Of a stretch of 64,000 bases of DNA, positions 27,401 through 42,400 are shown piece after piece (positions within the stretch are counted from its first letter, which is position 1; each line of letters starts with the position of its first letter). The position numbers and the translations under genes are program-made. The stretch comes from SZUA-430 sp964561925. Its GTDB lineage: Bacteria; Pseudomonadota; Alphaproteobacteria; Micropepsales; Micropepsaceae. Below the pieces are notes generated by a model. That model ran no database searches. It worked only from the letters and a program-made list of their open reading frames with translations, and was not told the origin of the DNA. The DNA lies in the NCBI GenBank assembly GCA_964561925.1, contig CAZLRW010000003.1, forward strand, positions 22,526-86,525, in the 5' to 3' direction.

Positions 27401-30400
27401 CCGCCTCCGCGCCGCCGGCCACTGGCGCGCGTTCTAGGCCTGGGACCGCCGGCATCCTGGGAGCGCCGGCTTCTAGCCGGCACTTCTATGAGGTTGAACG
27501 TCGGCAAGAGCCGGCTGGAAGCCGGCGCTCCCAGGCGAACGTTCACGGTGGTGACCAACGTCACTGGCCGTCGTCCGCGCCTCAGGCAAAGGTGCCCCCA
27601 TGACCAACTCACTCTCCCGCCGCAGCGTCCTTGCGATCGGCGCCGCAACCCTGCTCGTCCCGCCCGCGCGCGCAGGCGAACCGTTCACCCCCGCCGACGC
27701 CCTCGCCAGGCTCGAAGCCAACGTCGGCGGCCGCCTTGGCGTGTGCGTGCTCGACACCGCGACCGGGCGCAAGCTCGTCCATCGCGCCGGCGAGCGCTTC
27801 GCCATGTGCTCGACCTTCAAGCTGCCGCTCGCGGCCGCCGTCCTGCGCGAGGCCGACCGCGGCAAGATGAAGCTCGACACGTTCGTCCCCTACACCAAGG
27901 CCGACATGATGTTCCACGCGCCGGTGACCGAAGCGAACCTCGCCAAGGGCGGCATGACCGTCGGCGCGCTTGCGGAGGCCGCACAGAAGCAAAGCGACAA
28001 TCCGGCCGCGAACCTGTTGCTGAAGCAGCTCGGTGGTCCCGCCGGCTTCACGCAGTTCTTCCGCGATCTCGGGGACACGGTTACCCGCATCGACCGCTAC
28101 GAGCCCGAGATGAACCGCGTCGTGCCCGGCGACGACCGCGACACGACCACGCCGGCCGCCAAAGCCGCAACGCTTGCGAAGATATTGACGACCGATGTCC
28201 TAGCGCCCGCCTCGCGCGATCTCCTGATCCAATGGATGATCGACACCAAAACGGGCGCCAAGCGCCTCCGCGCCGGGTTTCCGAAGGATTGGCGCGCAGG
28301 CGATAAGACCGGCACCGGTTACGACGACATCAGCGGCAAGGTCAACGACGTCGCGATCGCCTGGCCGCCGGGCAAGGCGCCGCTCATCGTGACCGCCTAC
28401 TACAACACTGCCGGCCCCGCCGACGACGTCAGCGACAAAGACCAAGCCGTCCTCGCCGAAGTCGGCCGCATCGTAGCCGAGTGGGCTGCGGCCTGAAACA
28501 GCCGCTCCTTTTCAAGAGAGAATTGAAACACGAAGCACACCAAGAACACCAAGATGCCCGTGCGCGCTTTCGAGGTTGGTGAAGCGAACAATCAGCAAGG
28601 TTTCACGCCAAGACGCCAAGACGCCAAGAAGCCGTGCCTCTTCTTTTGGCGCGTAGCGCCAGTCAGCCGGTTTGATAGCGCCTGCGGCGCCGAAGAAGGC
28701 TTAGAGTCTTTGCGTCTTGGCGTGAAACACAACGTACGCTCAGCACAAAGACAGAAAGGCGCCCACGAGCGTCTTGGTGTTCTTGGTGTGCTTCGTGTTT
28801 CAAATCTTCCTTCTTGTCCGCCCCCTTGGCACGCGCGCACGCCGGGTCTAGCCTTCCCCGACAAGGCATTCGAACAACGCCACCGGAGGAGACCCCCATG
28901 TCGGCCGCACCGCAAGTCGCGCGCGAAGGTCGCGCATGGACCCTGCCGCTCTCGCAAATCGACGTGAGCAAAGCCGAACTCTTCGAACGCGGCGAACACT
29001 GGGACTACTTCGCGAGGCTCCGCCGCGACGACCCCGTGCACCACACCGCCGAAAGCGACTTCGGCCCCTATTGGTCGATCACGAAGTTCAAGGACATCGT
29101 CCAAGTCGAGACCAGCCACAACATCTTCTCCTCTTATCCTGAGATCGTGATCGGCGACGCGCCGGGCGATTTCCGTCCGCCGATGTTCATCGCCATGGAT
29201 CCGCCCATCCACGACGACCACCGCAAGACGGTGAACCCGGCGGTCAGCCCCGCGCGCCTCGCCGAACTCGAGCCCCTGATCCGCGAACGCGCCGGCAAGA
29301 TCCTGGACGCGCTCCCGCGCAACGAGACGTTCAACTGGGTCGACCGCGTTTCGATCGAACTCACGACGCAGATGCTGGCGACGCTGTTCGACTTCCCGTT
29401 CGAGGACCGTCACCTGCTGCCCTATTGGTCCGACGTGACGACGTCCTCGCCGACCGTCGGCAACGACTCGCTGCCGATGGAGCGGCGCAGGGAAATCCTG
29501 ATGGAATGCCTCGCCTATTTCACCCGGCTCTGGAACGAGCGCGTGAACGCCGACAAGCCGGGCTTCGACTTCATCTCGCTGCTCGCGCGCGGACCGTCGA
29601 CCAAGGACATGTACAAGGACCCGATGCTCTTCATCGGCACGCTAATGCTCTTGATCGTCGGCGGCAACGACACGACGCGCAACTCGATCTCGGGCGGCGT
29701 CGTCGCGCTGAACCAGAACCCGCGCGAATACGACAAGCTGCGCGCGAATCCGGGCCTGATCCCCTCGATGGTATCGGAGATCATCCGCTGGCAGACGCCC
29801 TTCGCCCACATGCGCCGCACCGCGGTCGCGGACGGCATCATCGGCGGCAAGACAATCAAAAAGGGCGACAAGATCGTCATGTGGTACATCTCCGGCAACC
29901 GCGACGAGACCGAGATCGACCGCCCGAACGAGTTCATCATCGACCGACCGAACCCGCGCCATCACCTGTCGTTCGGCTTCGGCATCCACCGCTGCATGGG
30001 CAACCGCGTCGCCGAGATGCAGCTGAAGATCGTCTGGGAAGAAATCCTGAAACGCTTCCCCAAGATCGAACTCGTGGGCGAACCCGTGCGTGTGAAATCG
30101 AACTTCGTCCACGGCTTCGAAAGCGTGCCGGTGCGGATACCTGGGTGAGGCAGAACGCGATAGCACGTTTACGTTCAGCGAACAGAAGCGAGCCTCCTTT
30201 CACCTTGGTGCGCCCGGCGCCGGAGCATATGCTCTCGCGGTCATCGGTGGAGCGAACGCAATGGACAGCCAGTCGGATCAGTGGTTTTGGGTTATCTTCG
30301 CGCTGATAGTTGGTCTGATGCTCTACAGCGTCGTGACCAAAGGGTGGAAAGGCTCGCTCTTCAACGCTCGAATTTCAAAATCCTACGATAAGATTGCCCA

Positions 30401-33400
30401 AGCCGGAGGCGGCTTGATGCGAGGTCACATAAGGGTCCACCTGCTTGAAACAACGCCACAACGCAACATTGGAATTGAGATCGTTTGGACATCATTCCTC
30501 AGCTGGCAAATGATGCCGGTTAAGCTGAGCCAAGACGCGGCACGGCGTCTCATCAACGACCTCTCCGCCGCAATCGAGAGCGCATAACCCTCGTGACCAT
30601 CGCCGCACTACTCTTCGTCAACGCCCTGATCACGGCGCTCTGCTTCTTCGCGCTGTGGCTCGTAGCCCTGCGTCTGAAGGACGTCAGCTTCATCGACAGC
30701 TGGTGGGCGCTGGGCCTCGTCGTGACGGCGTGGGTCAGCTTCATGAACGCGGAACCGTCGACGCCGCACGCGCCGCTTCTGACCACGCTCTGCACGCTTT
30801 GGGGCTTGCGCCTCGGCCTCTATCTTCTCTGGCGTTGGCGGAGCCACGGCGTCGACCGCCGCTACGCCGCGATCCTGGGCAAGGCGCAATCGCACCGCGG
30901 TTGGAGCTTCGCCTGGGCCGCCCTCGTCATGGTTTTCGCACTGCAGGCGCCGCTGCAGTGGATCGTGAGCCTGCCCGTCCAACTCGGGCAGATGACCACG
31001 GCGACAACCCTCGGCACGCTCGCCTATGCGGGCACCGCCCTCGCGCTCGCCGGCATCGCGTTCGAAACGATCGGCGATTGGCAGCTCACCCGCTTCCGCG
31101 CGAACCCGGAGAACAGAGGCAAGGTCCTCGACACCGGCCTCTGGCGCTACACGCGCCATCCGAACTATTTCGGCGACGCCTGCGTCTGGTGGGGCCTCTG
31201 GCTGATCGCCGCCGACGCCGGCTTCGCCGCCTGGTCGCTGCCCGGACCCGTGCTGATGACCTATCTGCTGACGAGCTTAAGCGGCATGCCCACCGTCGAA
31301 GGCCACCTCGCGCGCACGAAACCCGGCTACGCCGACTACGTCGCCCGCACCTCGGCTTTCATCCCGCTGCCTCCGAAGCGCGCCTGACTTGCCACACCGA
31401 TGCAAGTCTGGTGTTGCTTGCCGCAGGTCCGGTTGAGGCAAGCCATGACACCCAGAATCCAGCCCATGCGTCGCGAGGACGCCGCCCCGGAGGTCGCCGC
31501 GCTCTACGATCTCATGGAGAAGATGGGCAACCCTCCGCCGAATATGCATCTGACATTCGGCAAGAACCCCGGCCTCTATGCGAAATGGTTGCCCTTCGCG
31601 ACCTACATCATTCCCGCGTCGTCCTTGGCGCCGCGCGACCGTCAGATCCTGATCCTTCGCTCAGCCTTCAATTGGCGCTGCGGTTATGCCTGGTCGCAGC
31701 ATGTTCGCATCTCAAAGCGCCTGTCGGTCCTCGGCGACACCGAAATCGCAGCCCTCGAAGGAGCGGACGTCTACGGCTGGAGCGCAAAAGAGGCGGCGCT
31801 GATCCGCGCCTGCGACGACGGCGCGAAGGCCGCACGCATCAGCGATGAAACCTGGGCCATGCTCACACCCCACTATGCGGAGCACGAACTCCTCGACATC
31901 GTTTTCACCATCGGTCAATACGCCCTCATCGCATTCGCCCTCAACTCGCTCGAGGTACAGCTCGACGAGGGCTTATCGCTGCCCGCATGGTCAATTCGCA
32001 AGGCGTGAGACTGCCTAAGGCCGCGTCAGCGGTTTGTCCTTGATCACATCCAAATTGCCCCGGCCCGGCACGAAGTTCGCCTCGATGCGGATGCCGTCCG
32101 GATCCTCGAACAGGATCGAGTAGTAGCCGGGCGCCCAAGGCCCATCGTCGGGCGAGCGAATGATCTTCGCCCCGAACGCCTTCACCGCCTTGTGCAATTG
32201 ATCGACGTCCTCGCGCGAGCGCAGGCGGAAGCAGAAATGATGCAGCCCGATCCGCCATTGATCGAACGGCTGATCGCGATGCTCGGCCGCCGCCGCGTTG
32301 ATCAGCACGCCCGTCCGCCCGCCGATGCAATAGAACACGTCCGGCGCGTCGTACTGGATCGTCATGCCGAACGTCTCGTGCAGCAGCATGTGGTAGAAAG
32401 GCCGGCTGCGCGCGACGTCGCGCACGGTGAGCTGAATATGGGCGATGCCGTTGGGATCGATCATGATCCAAGTCTAACCGACGCAATGCCCGCGTGTCAT
32501 GTCGAGGCAATCGTCATCGTCGCCCGCAAGCCCCCACCCTCGCGATTGGCGAGCGTCACGTCGCCGCCATGCCCGCGCGCGATCGCGCGGGCGAGCGTAA
32601 GCCCGAGGCCCAAGCCCCCCGTCTCGCGCGAGCGCGAAGTTTCGCCGCGCACGAACGGCTCGAACACGCGTTCGATCTGTTCCGCCGTCAGCCCCGGCCC
32701 ATCGTCGTCGACCATGACCGCAACAACCCGACCGTCGAGGCGGACCGACACGCGCGCCCGTTCGCCATAACGCAGCGCGTTCTGCACCAGGTTGCGCGCC
32801 GCCCGCTTCACCTCATTCGGCCGGCACGTCGCGCGCACGGCCGCACCCTCCTCAAATGTCACCGCCCCACCCATGTCGGCGAGATCAGCAGCCATGCTCT
32901 CGACCAGCGCCGTAACGTCGACCTCGCGCGCCGGCTCCTCACCGAGCCCCGTGCGCGCGGCATCCAGCGCCGCTTCCGTCATTGCCTGCAATTCGTCGAG
33001 GCTTTCGCCCATGCGCGCGCGCAGCTCCGCGTCCGCGATGAACTCGCTCTTGATCTTGAGCGAGGTGATCGGCGTCCTGAGATCATGCGCGATCGAGGCG
33101 AGCAGCACGCGCTGATTCTCCAGCGTCGCCATCAGCCGCCGCGACATGGCGTTGAATGCGGCCGCCGCGTTCCGCAGGACGAACGGCCCCGTCTCCGGCA
33201 CCGGCGCGGCACTTCGTCCTTCGAGCATCGCGCTCGACGCCGAAGACAACCGCTCCAGCGGTCGGGAAAAGCGCAACGCGAGCCACACCGCAACCGCGAG
33301 AAGCGCGAGCGAAGCGACGCCCGCCGAAAGCAACAGCCCCGGCAGCACGCTCGCACCCTGCGGCCACACGAACTCGGCGTTCAGCCATTGCCCGGGCGCC

Positions 33401-36400
33401 AGCGCGATCGCGGCACTAAACCGCTCCAGCCCCGTCCGCTGCCGCGGCCCGAACAGCGCAAGATCGGGCGACCCGCGCTTGGCGACCCTGACATCGCCCA
33501 CGACGGCACCGCCGAGCGCCCGCTTCAGCCGCGCCTCCACCTCCGCGTCGCGCGGCGCCTCGCGGCCCACCCGCGGCCGCCCGCCGATCGAAACACGCTC
33601 GCGCCGCACCGACGCGACCTTCAGCAGCGCCGCTCTTTCGCTCGCAGGCAAGCGCTCGAGCAGTCCGACCAGCGCGCTCAAGCGGTCTTCGATCGCTCCG
33701 ATGCGCTCGGCCCTGATCTCCCGCGCCCGCAAATTCTCGACGATCGCAAACGTCAACGCGTTCGAAGCGATGAGCGCGATCAGGATCGCGCCCGACAACT
33801 CGACCCACAAAGGCACGCGGCGTTTCATACGGCCTCGGGCGATGCGGCAAACACGTAACCGCCGCCCCACACCGTCTTGATGATCTTCGGATCGCGCGGA
33901 TCGTCTTCGATCTTCCGCCGCAGCCGCATGATCGCATTGTCGACCGAACGGTCGAACAGGCCGGCCTCCCGCCCCCGCGTCAGATCCAACAGCTGCTCGC
34001 GCGTCAGCGTCAAATTCGGCCGTTCCAGCAGCGCGCAAAGAAGCCTGTACTCGCCGCTCGACAGCGCGACCCCCACATTGTTCTCGTCGAAGAGCTCGCG
34101 CCGCCGTCCGTCCAGCATCCACCGCCCGAACCTCACGCGCCCTTCGATCGACTCGCGGCCGGTGGCAGGCAACGCACGCGTCCGCCTGAGGATCGCCCCG
34201 ATCCGCGCCAGCAATTCGCGCGGATTGAACGGCTTGACCACGTAGTCGTCGGCGCCGAGTTCGATCCCGACGATTCTGTCGACCTCTTCGCCGCGCGCGG
34301 TCAGAAACAGCACCGGCACGTCGCAGCCCTCTCTCAGCCACCGGCAGAAGCTCAGCCCGTCCTCGCCCGGCATCATGATGTCGAGCACGACGAGGTCGAA
34401 GCGGTGCGCGCGCATGAGCTTTCGCGCCGACGCCGCGCCGTCCGCACCCATCGCGCGGTAGCCGTTCTGCTGCAGATACTTGGTCAGCGGCTCGCGAATG
34501 ACGCGCGCGTCGTCGACGACCAGGATGTGCGGCGTTGTCTCGCTCACGAGAGAACTCTAAGGGCAGAGATCGAGCAGAAGCAAAGAACAGCGGCAGGCAC
34601 TTTGTAACAGATTGTGTCGGGCCTTTGCAGCCGACAGAACACGCGACCGTTCCGCGCGTGCACCGTCAGGCGGGCCGGCGCAAGATCGGCGGTGAAAGGA
34701 GTGAGCCCATGACAAACAAACTCGCAATTGCAATCGCCGCGTGTGCGGCGCTCGCCGCAGCCGGCGGTCTCGCCGCCGCCTTTGCCTGGGATGCCGGACC
34801 GAAGAAAAGCCGTACGGCCCAACGCGCCGAAGGCCGGAACCAAGCGGCCTATCTGCTCGATTTCGACGCGGACAAAGACGGCCGCATCACGCGGGCCGAG
34901 GTCGACGCCGGCTTGGCCGCACAATTCGCGGCCGCCGACAAGAATGCGGACGGCAAGCTCGACCCCGCCGAGTTCCAGCGCCACAACGACCAGCGCCGCG
35001 CCGAACGCAAAGCCCGCTACGAAGCCTGGCAAGCCAAGCAAACGGCGGACGGCGGAACGCCCAAGCCCTTCGTCGACCGCGGACCGCGCACGTTCGATCC
35101 GATGAAGAACATGGACTGGGACCTCGACGGCTATATTTCGCCCGAAGAATTCTCGGGCAAGACCCGCGCCCAAGCGATGCGCGCCGACCGGGACGGCGAC
35201 GGGACCGTCCTAGCCGCTGATTTGAGGCGATCGCCGCGCAAGAAGGACACGAAGGCGCAATAGCGCCGCGCAAACGCCGGCCGCGGAAGCGATCAGTGCG
35301 TGGCACCCCAAACGGACGCCTCGTCATGGCCGGCGAGCGCCACATCGAACGACGCAGCCGAGGATTGGGGGGCCGGACGATAGGCGACGAACGCCGCCAC
35401 GTCCGCCCCCGCCTCCGGTAGGAACTCCGCGGTCAGCGCGCGCCATTGACCGATAAACGTCTCGCGCTCGAGCGCGCGATACCCGTCTTGCGGATCGAGC
35501 ACGTAGACGAGCCGCTCGTCAGCCCCCAACACGACGACGTAGTGATTGACCGTGGCCTCGCCCGTGAACGCCTGCACGATCAACCGCGAGAGCATCGAAG
35601 CAATCATGAAGTCGAAGATGTCGCGCCGCTCGTACGGCTTGGCAAGCGGCGCAATCACAGGCATGCCCTCCTCGACCAGCCCCAGCACATAGTCCGGCGC
35701 CTCCAGCAAGCCGGACGACGCGAGACCCAATCGTGACGATGCTTCCCGCAACTCGCCGATCGAGTATCCGGCCTCGGGATCTTCAGGCCCCGTCCCGTCC
35801 GGGCCAAGCCCGCCCGCACCCCAGAACTGGCCGACGCTCGACAAAGCCGCGGTCCCGCAATCGGCCGCTTCGCGCTGTTTGACGAAGCCGACGGGCAGGA
35901 GCTCGACGCCCGAGTGCTTGGAAGAAAACTTCGCGAACGACGCTTCGCCGTGTGCGCAAGCCCCGAGTGCCGCCGCCCCCATCAAAACAGCGATTGCGCG
36001 CATCGTGTCCCCCCTACCAACCCGTGAACACCGAACCGAGCACGGCGCCGGCATTCACGACCGACACCAGCACTTGGCACAGAACGGCGTCCTCAGACGC
36101 CTCGCACCGGTCGAGCGACGATTTCTGCTCCTCGCCGGCCGTGATCGCATCGACCCGGTGGGTGTCCTTGTGCGCAAGTTCCGTCGACAGACTGACGGTC
36201 GTCCAACGCTCGGCCGTTGTCACCGCCGGCGCCGACGCGTCGCCCGAGGCCAGCAACGGCCCCGCAAACATCACCACGACCAACGGATTGCTCACTCGTG
36301 CGCCCCCCACACGAAGTTGCCGAAATCGTCAGCCTAAAGACGAACCCCGTCAACCGGCGCTCGCCGGACGGTTGAGTCTTCGCGCGCGAGGCGTATCCGC

Positions 36401-39400
36401 CGCGCCACCTAAGTCTAGCAGTTGTCGCAGGTTCGCGCCGCGAGGGATGGAGGAGCGCCGCCTTCCCTGGGAAGGCGACGCCAAAACTCTCAGGCCTTAG
36501 TGCCCATCGGCAGCTTATGCGGCGCCTTGCCGGTCGCGGCGAGCAGTGCGTTCGCGACCGCCGGCGCGATGACGGGCGTGCCCGGCTCGCCCACCCCCGT
36601 GGGCTTCTCCGTCGAAGGCACGATGTGCACCTCGACCTTCGGCATCTCGCTCGCACGCAGGATCGTGTAGTCGGAGAAGTTCGACTGATCGACCGCTCCG
36701 CCCGTCAGCGTCACCGCCTCGTGCAGCGCCGCCGAAAGGCCGTAGCCGATGCCGCCCTCCATCTGCGCCGCGATCACGTCCGGATTGACCGCGATGCCGC
36801 AATCGACCGCACACACGACGCGATCGACCGTGAAGCTCTTGTCGGGCTTCACGGTCACTTCGGCCACTTGCGCGACGAACGAGCTGAAGGACTCGTGCAC
36901 CGCGACCCCACGCGCCCGTCCCGCGCCGAGCGGCGTGCCCCAACCGGCCTTCTCCGCCGCCAGGTTCAACACGCCCAGGTGCCGCGGATGCTTGGCCAGA
37001 AGCGACCGCCGAAGCTCGAGCGGGTCCTTCCCCGCCGCCCGCGCCAACTCGTCAAGGAAGACTTCCGTCGCATAGGCCGTGTGCGTGTGCCCGACGGACC
37101 GCCACCACAGCACCGGCACGCCCGCCTTCGCCATATGCAGATCGACCGACAAGTTGGGAATAGCGTACGGCAACGTCGATGCGCCTTCGATCGCGGACGG
37201 ATCCGGCTGACCCGCCGGTACGAACGGCGTCCCGGCTAGGATGGCCTGCGTGACGATGCGATTGCTCCACGCCGTGATGTTGCCCTGCGCGTCGAGCCCC
37301 GCGTTCAAGCGATGCAGCACCATCGGGCGATAGTAGCCGCCCATGATATCGTCCTCGCGCGTATAGACCAGCTTCACGGGCTTCTTGCCGCCCCACGCCT
37401 TCGCGATCGCGACGGTCTCGGCGACGAGGTGCGAATCCGGCTGCGCGCGACGTCCGAACGAACCGCCGGCATACATCGTGTTGATCTTGATCTGCTCCGG
37501 CTTCAACCCCGCCACACCCGCCGCCACGGGGACATCCATCGAAGGGAACTGCGACCCGAACCACATCTCGCAGCTCGTATCCGTCAGCATCACCGTGCAG
37601 TTCAATGTCTCCAGCGGCGCATGCGCCAGATAGGGAAACTCGAACTCCGCGCTGAGCTTCTTCTTCGCCGCCTTCAAAGCCGCCGCGGCGTCGCCGTCGT
37701 TGCGCACCGATTGACCGGGTGAGTTAGCGAGCTTCTTGAAGTCGGCCATGATCTGCGCCGAGCCGCGCGTCTCGGCTTTGCTCAAATCCCATTCGACCTT
37801 CAGCGCCTCGCGCCCCTTGATCGCCGACCACATGTCTTTGGCGATGACCGCGACGCCTTGCGGAATTTGCACGACCTCGACGACGCCGGGCAGCTTCTTC
37901 GTCTCGCTCGCATCGAACGATTTGACCGTGCCGCCGAACTTCGGCGCCTTGGCGAGCACAGCCGTCACGACCTCTTTCGGATGATGGTCGAGCCCGAACT
38001 TCGCACTGCCGTCGGTCTTGGACGGCGAGTCCATGCGCGTCGGTTTCTTTCCCACATAGATGTAGTTCGCGGGATCTTTGAACGTCAGCTTCTCCACCGC
38101 CGGCGGCGTCGCCTTCGCGGCGTCAGCCGCAAGTTCGCCGAAAGTCGCCTTCTTCGCGCCGTCCGCCGTCTGCACGACGCCTTTCTCGATCTTCAGGCTC
38201 GCCGCATCGGCGCCGAAGCGCTTCGCGGCCGCGTCCAGCAGCATCGCGCGCGCGCCGGCACCGGCATTGCGCATCTTCTGATAGCTGTCGGCCATCGCGG
38301 TGGACCCGCCCGTACCCTGCAGACCGCCGAACATCGTGTTGCCGTATTTCGCCGCGTCCGCCGGCGCATGCTCGATGCGAATCTGCGACCAGTCCGCGTC
38401 CATCTCTTCGGCGACCAGCGTCGAGAATCCCGTCGCCGTGCCCTGGCCGAACTCGATGTGCTTGATCAACACCGTCACCGTGTTGTCCGAGCCGACGCGC
38501 ACGAACCAATTGAGCGCCGCATCGACCGCCTCCGTCGCCGCGGGCGCGGCCGGCGGTTTCGACTCGCCGCAGCCGATCAGGAATCCTGTGGCGCCCAGCG
38601 CCGTCACGCTCAGGAACATGCGCCGCGACGGCTTGCCGAGATACGACGCAACGGTCTCTTTCATCCGAACCTGTTCGTTCATAGCGCTCAGCCTTTCATG
38701 ATGTCGGCCGCGCGCGCGACGGCGGCGGTGATGCGGTGATAGGTGACGCAGCGGCAGAGATTGTTGTCCATCGCGGCCACGATCTCGCCGGCACTCGGCA
38801 CCGCCTTCTCGCTGAGCAGCGCAGTTGCGCTCAGCATCTGCCCCGATTGGCACCAGCCGCATTGCACGACGTCGATCTCGCGCCATGCCTGACGCACGGC
38901 CTCACCCGCCTTGCCGCTCAACCCTTCGACGGTCGTGATCGACTGCCCCGCGACCGCCGACATCGGCGTCGCGCAAGCCCGCATCGCGGCGCCGTCGACC
39001 AACACCGTGCACGCGCCGCACGCGGCGATGCCGCAACCGTATTTCGTGCCGGTGAGGCCCTCGTCCTCGCGCAGCACCCAAAGCAACGGGCGATCCGCGT
39101 CGCCCGTGTATGTCCGTTTCTGTCCGTTCAATGTGTAATCCATGGGATTGTGTCCTGCTTTGCAAGTCGACGATAGGCGTTGACGATCCGCCCGACCTTA
39201 GACCAGTCTGACGCGAACATTCACCGCACGTTGGTGGTATTTTTCATGGTACGCACAATCGTCGCTTTCACGATTGCCTTGTTTTTCAGCACCGGATCCG
39301 CACTCGCTGCCGACGCCGTGCGTGGCGAGCAACGCTTCAAGACGATGTGCGGCACATGCCATTCGATCGATCCGGCCCAAAAGAAAATGGGCCCACACCT

Positions 39401-42400
39401 GAAGGGGATTGTCGGCCGGAAGTCCGCATCCGTCGAAGGGGCAAACTACTCCCCGGCCCTGAAGGCGGCGAACATCACCTGGGATGCGGCGAATTTGGAC
39501 GCGTACCTCGCCGATCCGAAGAAAACGGTGCCGGGCACGTCGAAGATGGTGAAATTCGCAAACGCGCAGGACCGTGCGGACATCATCGCCTATCTCGAAA
39601 CGGTGAAGTAGAAAAGTCAGCGGGCCCTCCGTGGCGCGGGATTACCGGGAGGCGCTGGTGACACCTGATCCGACCGACGCACACGGAAGAGCCCGCGCCC
39701 CCCGCCACAGCGCAAGCAACCAAACTGGCGCCTTAGGCGGTAAGTGAAACTCGAATCCGCTCTCGAACGAACGCTGCGCCGCAATACCGGCGCTCAATCA
39801 CAGACAGGCCAAGGGGAAAATCCGTTGCAAAGCCCCCGCCCGCACGCATCACATATGGGAGCGTCCGCCTCGCGCAGCGAGAGGTCAACGCTGCGGCGTG
39901 CGTTTTCGCGCGCTGCGTGTCGGGACGGCCACCCAGTCCTTGTGATCGGCGACACGCCGCACACCGACGCGTTGTAAGCGCCGAACCCGCCGGGCCGATC
40001 GCGGAGGGCTTGACCTACATCATGCCGCAACGACGCCGCGCCGTGTATCCAGGCGGTGCATGCTCCCCGAGAGGTCCCCATGAAAATCCTCCTCGTCTTC
40101 GGCACCACCGAAGGCCAGACGCGCAAGATCGCAGAGTTCGTCGCCAAACAGCTCCGCGCGCTCGGCGATACGGTCACGCTGGCGGACGCGACCGGCGACT
40201 TGAGCGCGATCGACGTTCGCGCACACGATGCCGCGATCCTGGCGGGTTCGCTCCACGCCGGCGCGTATCAACAGCCGCTCGCTCATTTTGCTCAAGCGAA
40301 CCACGCCTGGCTCAATCTGATGCCCGGCGCGTTCGTTTCGGTTTCGCTGTCCGCGGCGGGCAACGATCCTGAAGACTTGAAAGGCATCGCCGATTGCGCC
40401 GATCGCTTCAAGCAGGCAACCGGCTGGACGACGCCGGAGGTCCATCACGTCGCGGGCGCGTTTCGCTTCACGGAGTACGATTTCTTCAAACGCTGGGTGA
40501 TGAAGCTCATCGCGTGGGACAAAGGCGTCCGCCTCGAACCCGGCAAGGACCTCGAGCTGACGAACTGGGACGCGTTGTCGACAACGGTCGACGCCCTGCG
40601 CGCACGCTTCGCAGGCGTCAAAACAAAGAAGATCGCTTAAAGCCCCGCACCGGGCGGACGCTCGCTGGCCCCTTCCGGTTTCTTCTTCTCGGGCTGCGGT
40701 GTGGTGCGCGGCGGCGCGACGTTGGGTGAGAATCCGAGTTCGCGCAGCGACACGCTCTTGTTGCGGTTGCGGTCGCACAGATCGAACATCGTACGCCAGC
40801 CCGCCCCCAACTCTTTGAAGTCCACGCGTCCGTCTGCATTCCAATCGGTGACCGGCGACGCGCCTTTGTATTCTTGCCGCAGATAATCGTTCAGCGGCTG
40901 CACCTCGCTGTGCGTGAGGTCGCCGCTCCCGTCGGCGTCCCACTTCGTCATCACCGTCTTGAGGCCCGCTTCCATTTGGTCGCGTGTGATTTCCTGGTCG
41001 TCGGGTCCGAACAGCATCTGCAATCGTGCGCAGTCGGTCGTGAGCTTGCCGACCACGGGCGGCGCAGCGGCCGCTTTCGGCTTCTCGTCGCCGCCGAAAA
41101 CGCTGCACCCCGCAAGCAACCCAGCCGCCGCGCCCACCAACAAAACTTGAACTCTACGCATCGCCGTCCATCGTCTTTCCTTGAGAAAGGTCATCATTCC
41201 CGGGAACCTGGTTAATCACAAGGCTGGTCTCACGGCCCCGCACCCGACTGCACCGCGAGCTGCAGGTAGGCGGCGGAACGCGCCCGCGCGTTCTCGCGAA
41301 TGTCCATGTGGAACAGCGGATAGTCGAGGCCGTGATAGTTCTTGCCGCCGACGTCGAGCCCGTCCAGAGGTCCGCCGGTCTGATCGGCCACGAACAGCAG
41401 CCCGCGCCGGCACTCTGCCCACGTCAGCGCCTTGACCGGCGCCTTCAACGGTTCGAAGGCGACGCCTTGCGGCGCATCATCGCCCCACATTTTCATCGAG
41501 AACCGCCCGCTTGGCGGCACGCCGCCTTTGTGCAGGTCCGCCGGCGCCTTCACGCCGTCGCGCCGCCAGTTCAACGGATTGACGCACACGAGACGGTCGA
41601 GTTGGTCGGCCGGAGGGTCCGCCCCTTCGCCCCAGGCCGCCCAATGCACGATGCAGCCGGTTTCGGTTTCGCCGTTGCAGACCGGAACGGTCTTGAGGCT
41701 GTTCGCCTCCGCATTGGTGACCTGACTGCCGATCAGGTAACCCGCCACCATCCGGTGCCTCAGCGTCGTGCCGTCGACGCGGTCTTGAATCAGACGCAGC
41801 GCATGCGTCGTGCCCTGGCTGTGGCTCGCGATGATGAACGGCCGTCCCTGATTGCGATGCTCGATGAAATGGTCGAACGCGCGCAACACATCGGCATAGG
41901 CGAAGTCCATCGTCTTCTGCGCGATGTCGGGCGGCGCCGTGAAGTAACGGAAGATCGACGCCTCGCGATAGCGCGGAGCATAGACGTTGCAGCATGAATT
42001 GAATGCGCTCGCCTGGTTCGCCATCATCCAGTTCGTGTTCTCTTCCGTGCGGCTCACCGGATTGAGCGGCGAGTTCCAATCGGCTCCGTTCAGATAGCCG
42101 GTCGGGTGCACGAAGAAGACGTCGATCGCACGCGCGCCGGGCAAGGACTCGACGCCCTCCGGCACGAACAAGGCGGGACTGTCTTTGCCGGGCAGCGCCG
42201 CCCAGGCATCCGCAGAGGCATAGTCGGGTGCCGGCCCCTTTCGCGACAAGTCCCAGCCATGCGACGGCTGCGCCCACCAAACCATCGCGTAGCGCCACGC
42301 GCCGGTGTAGGCGACAAACACCACCGCCGCGACGGCCAACAGCGCCAACGTCACCAAAACAACGCGCATCGCGCCCCCCTGCATAGGCGCCGATCTTAGG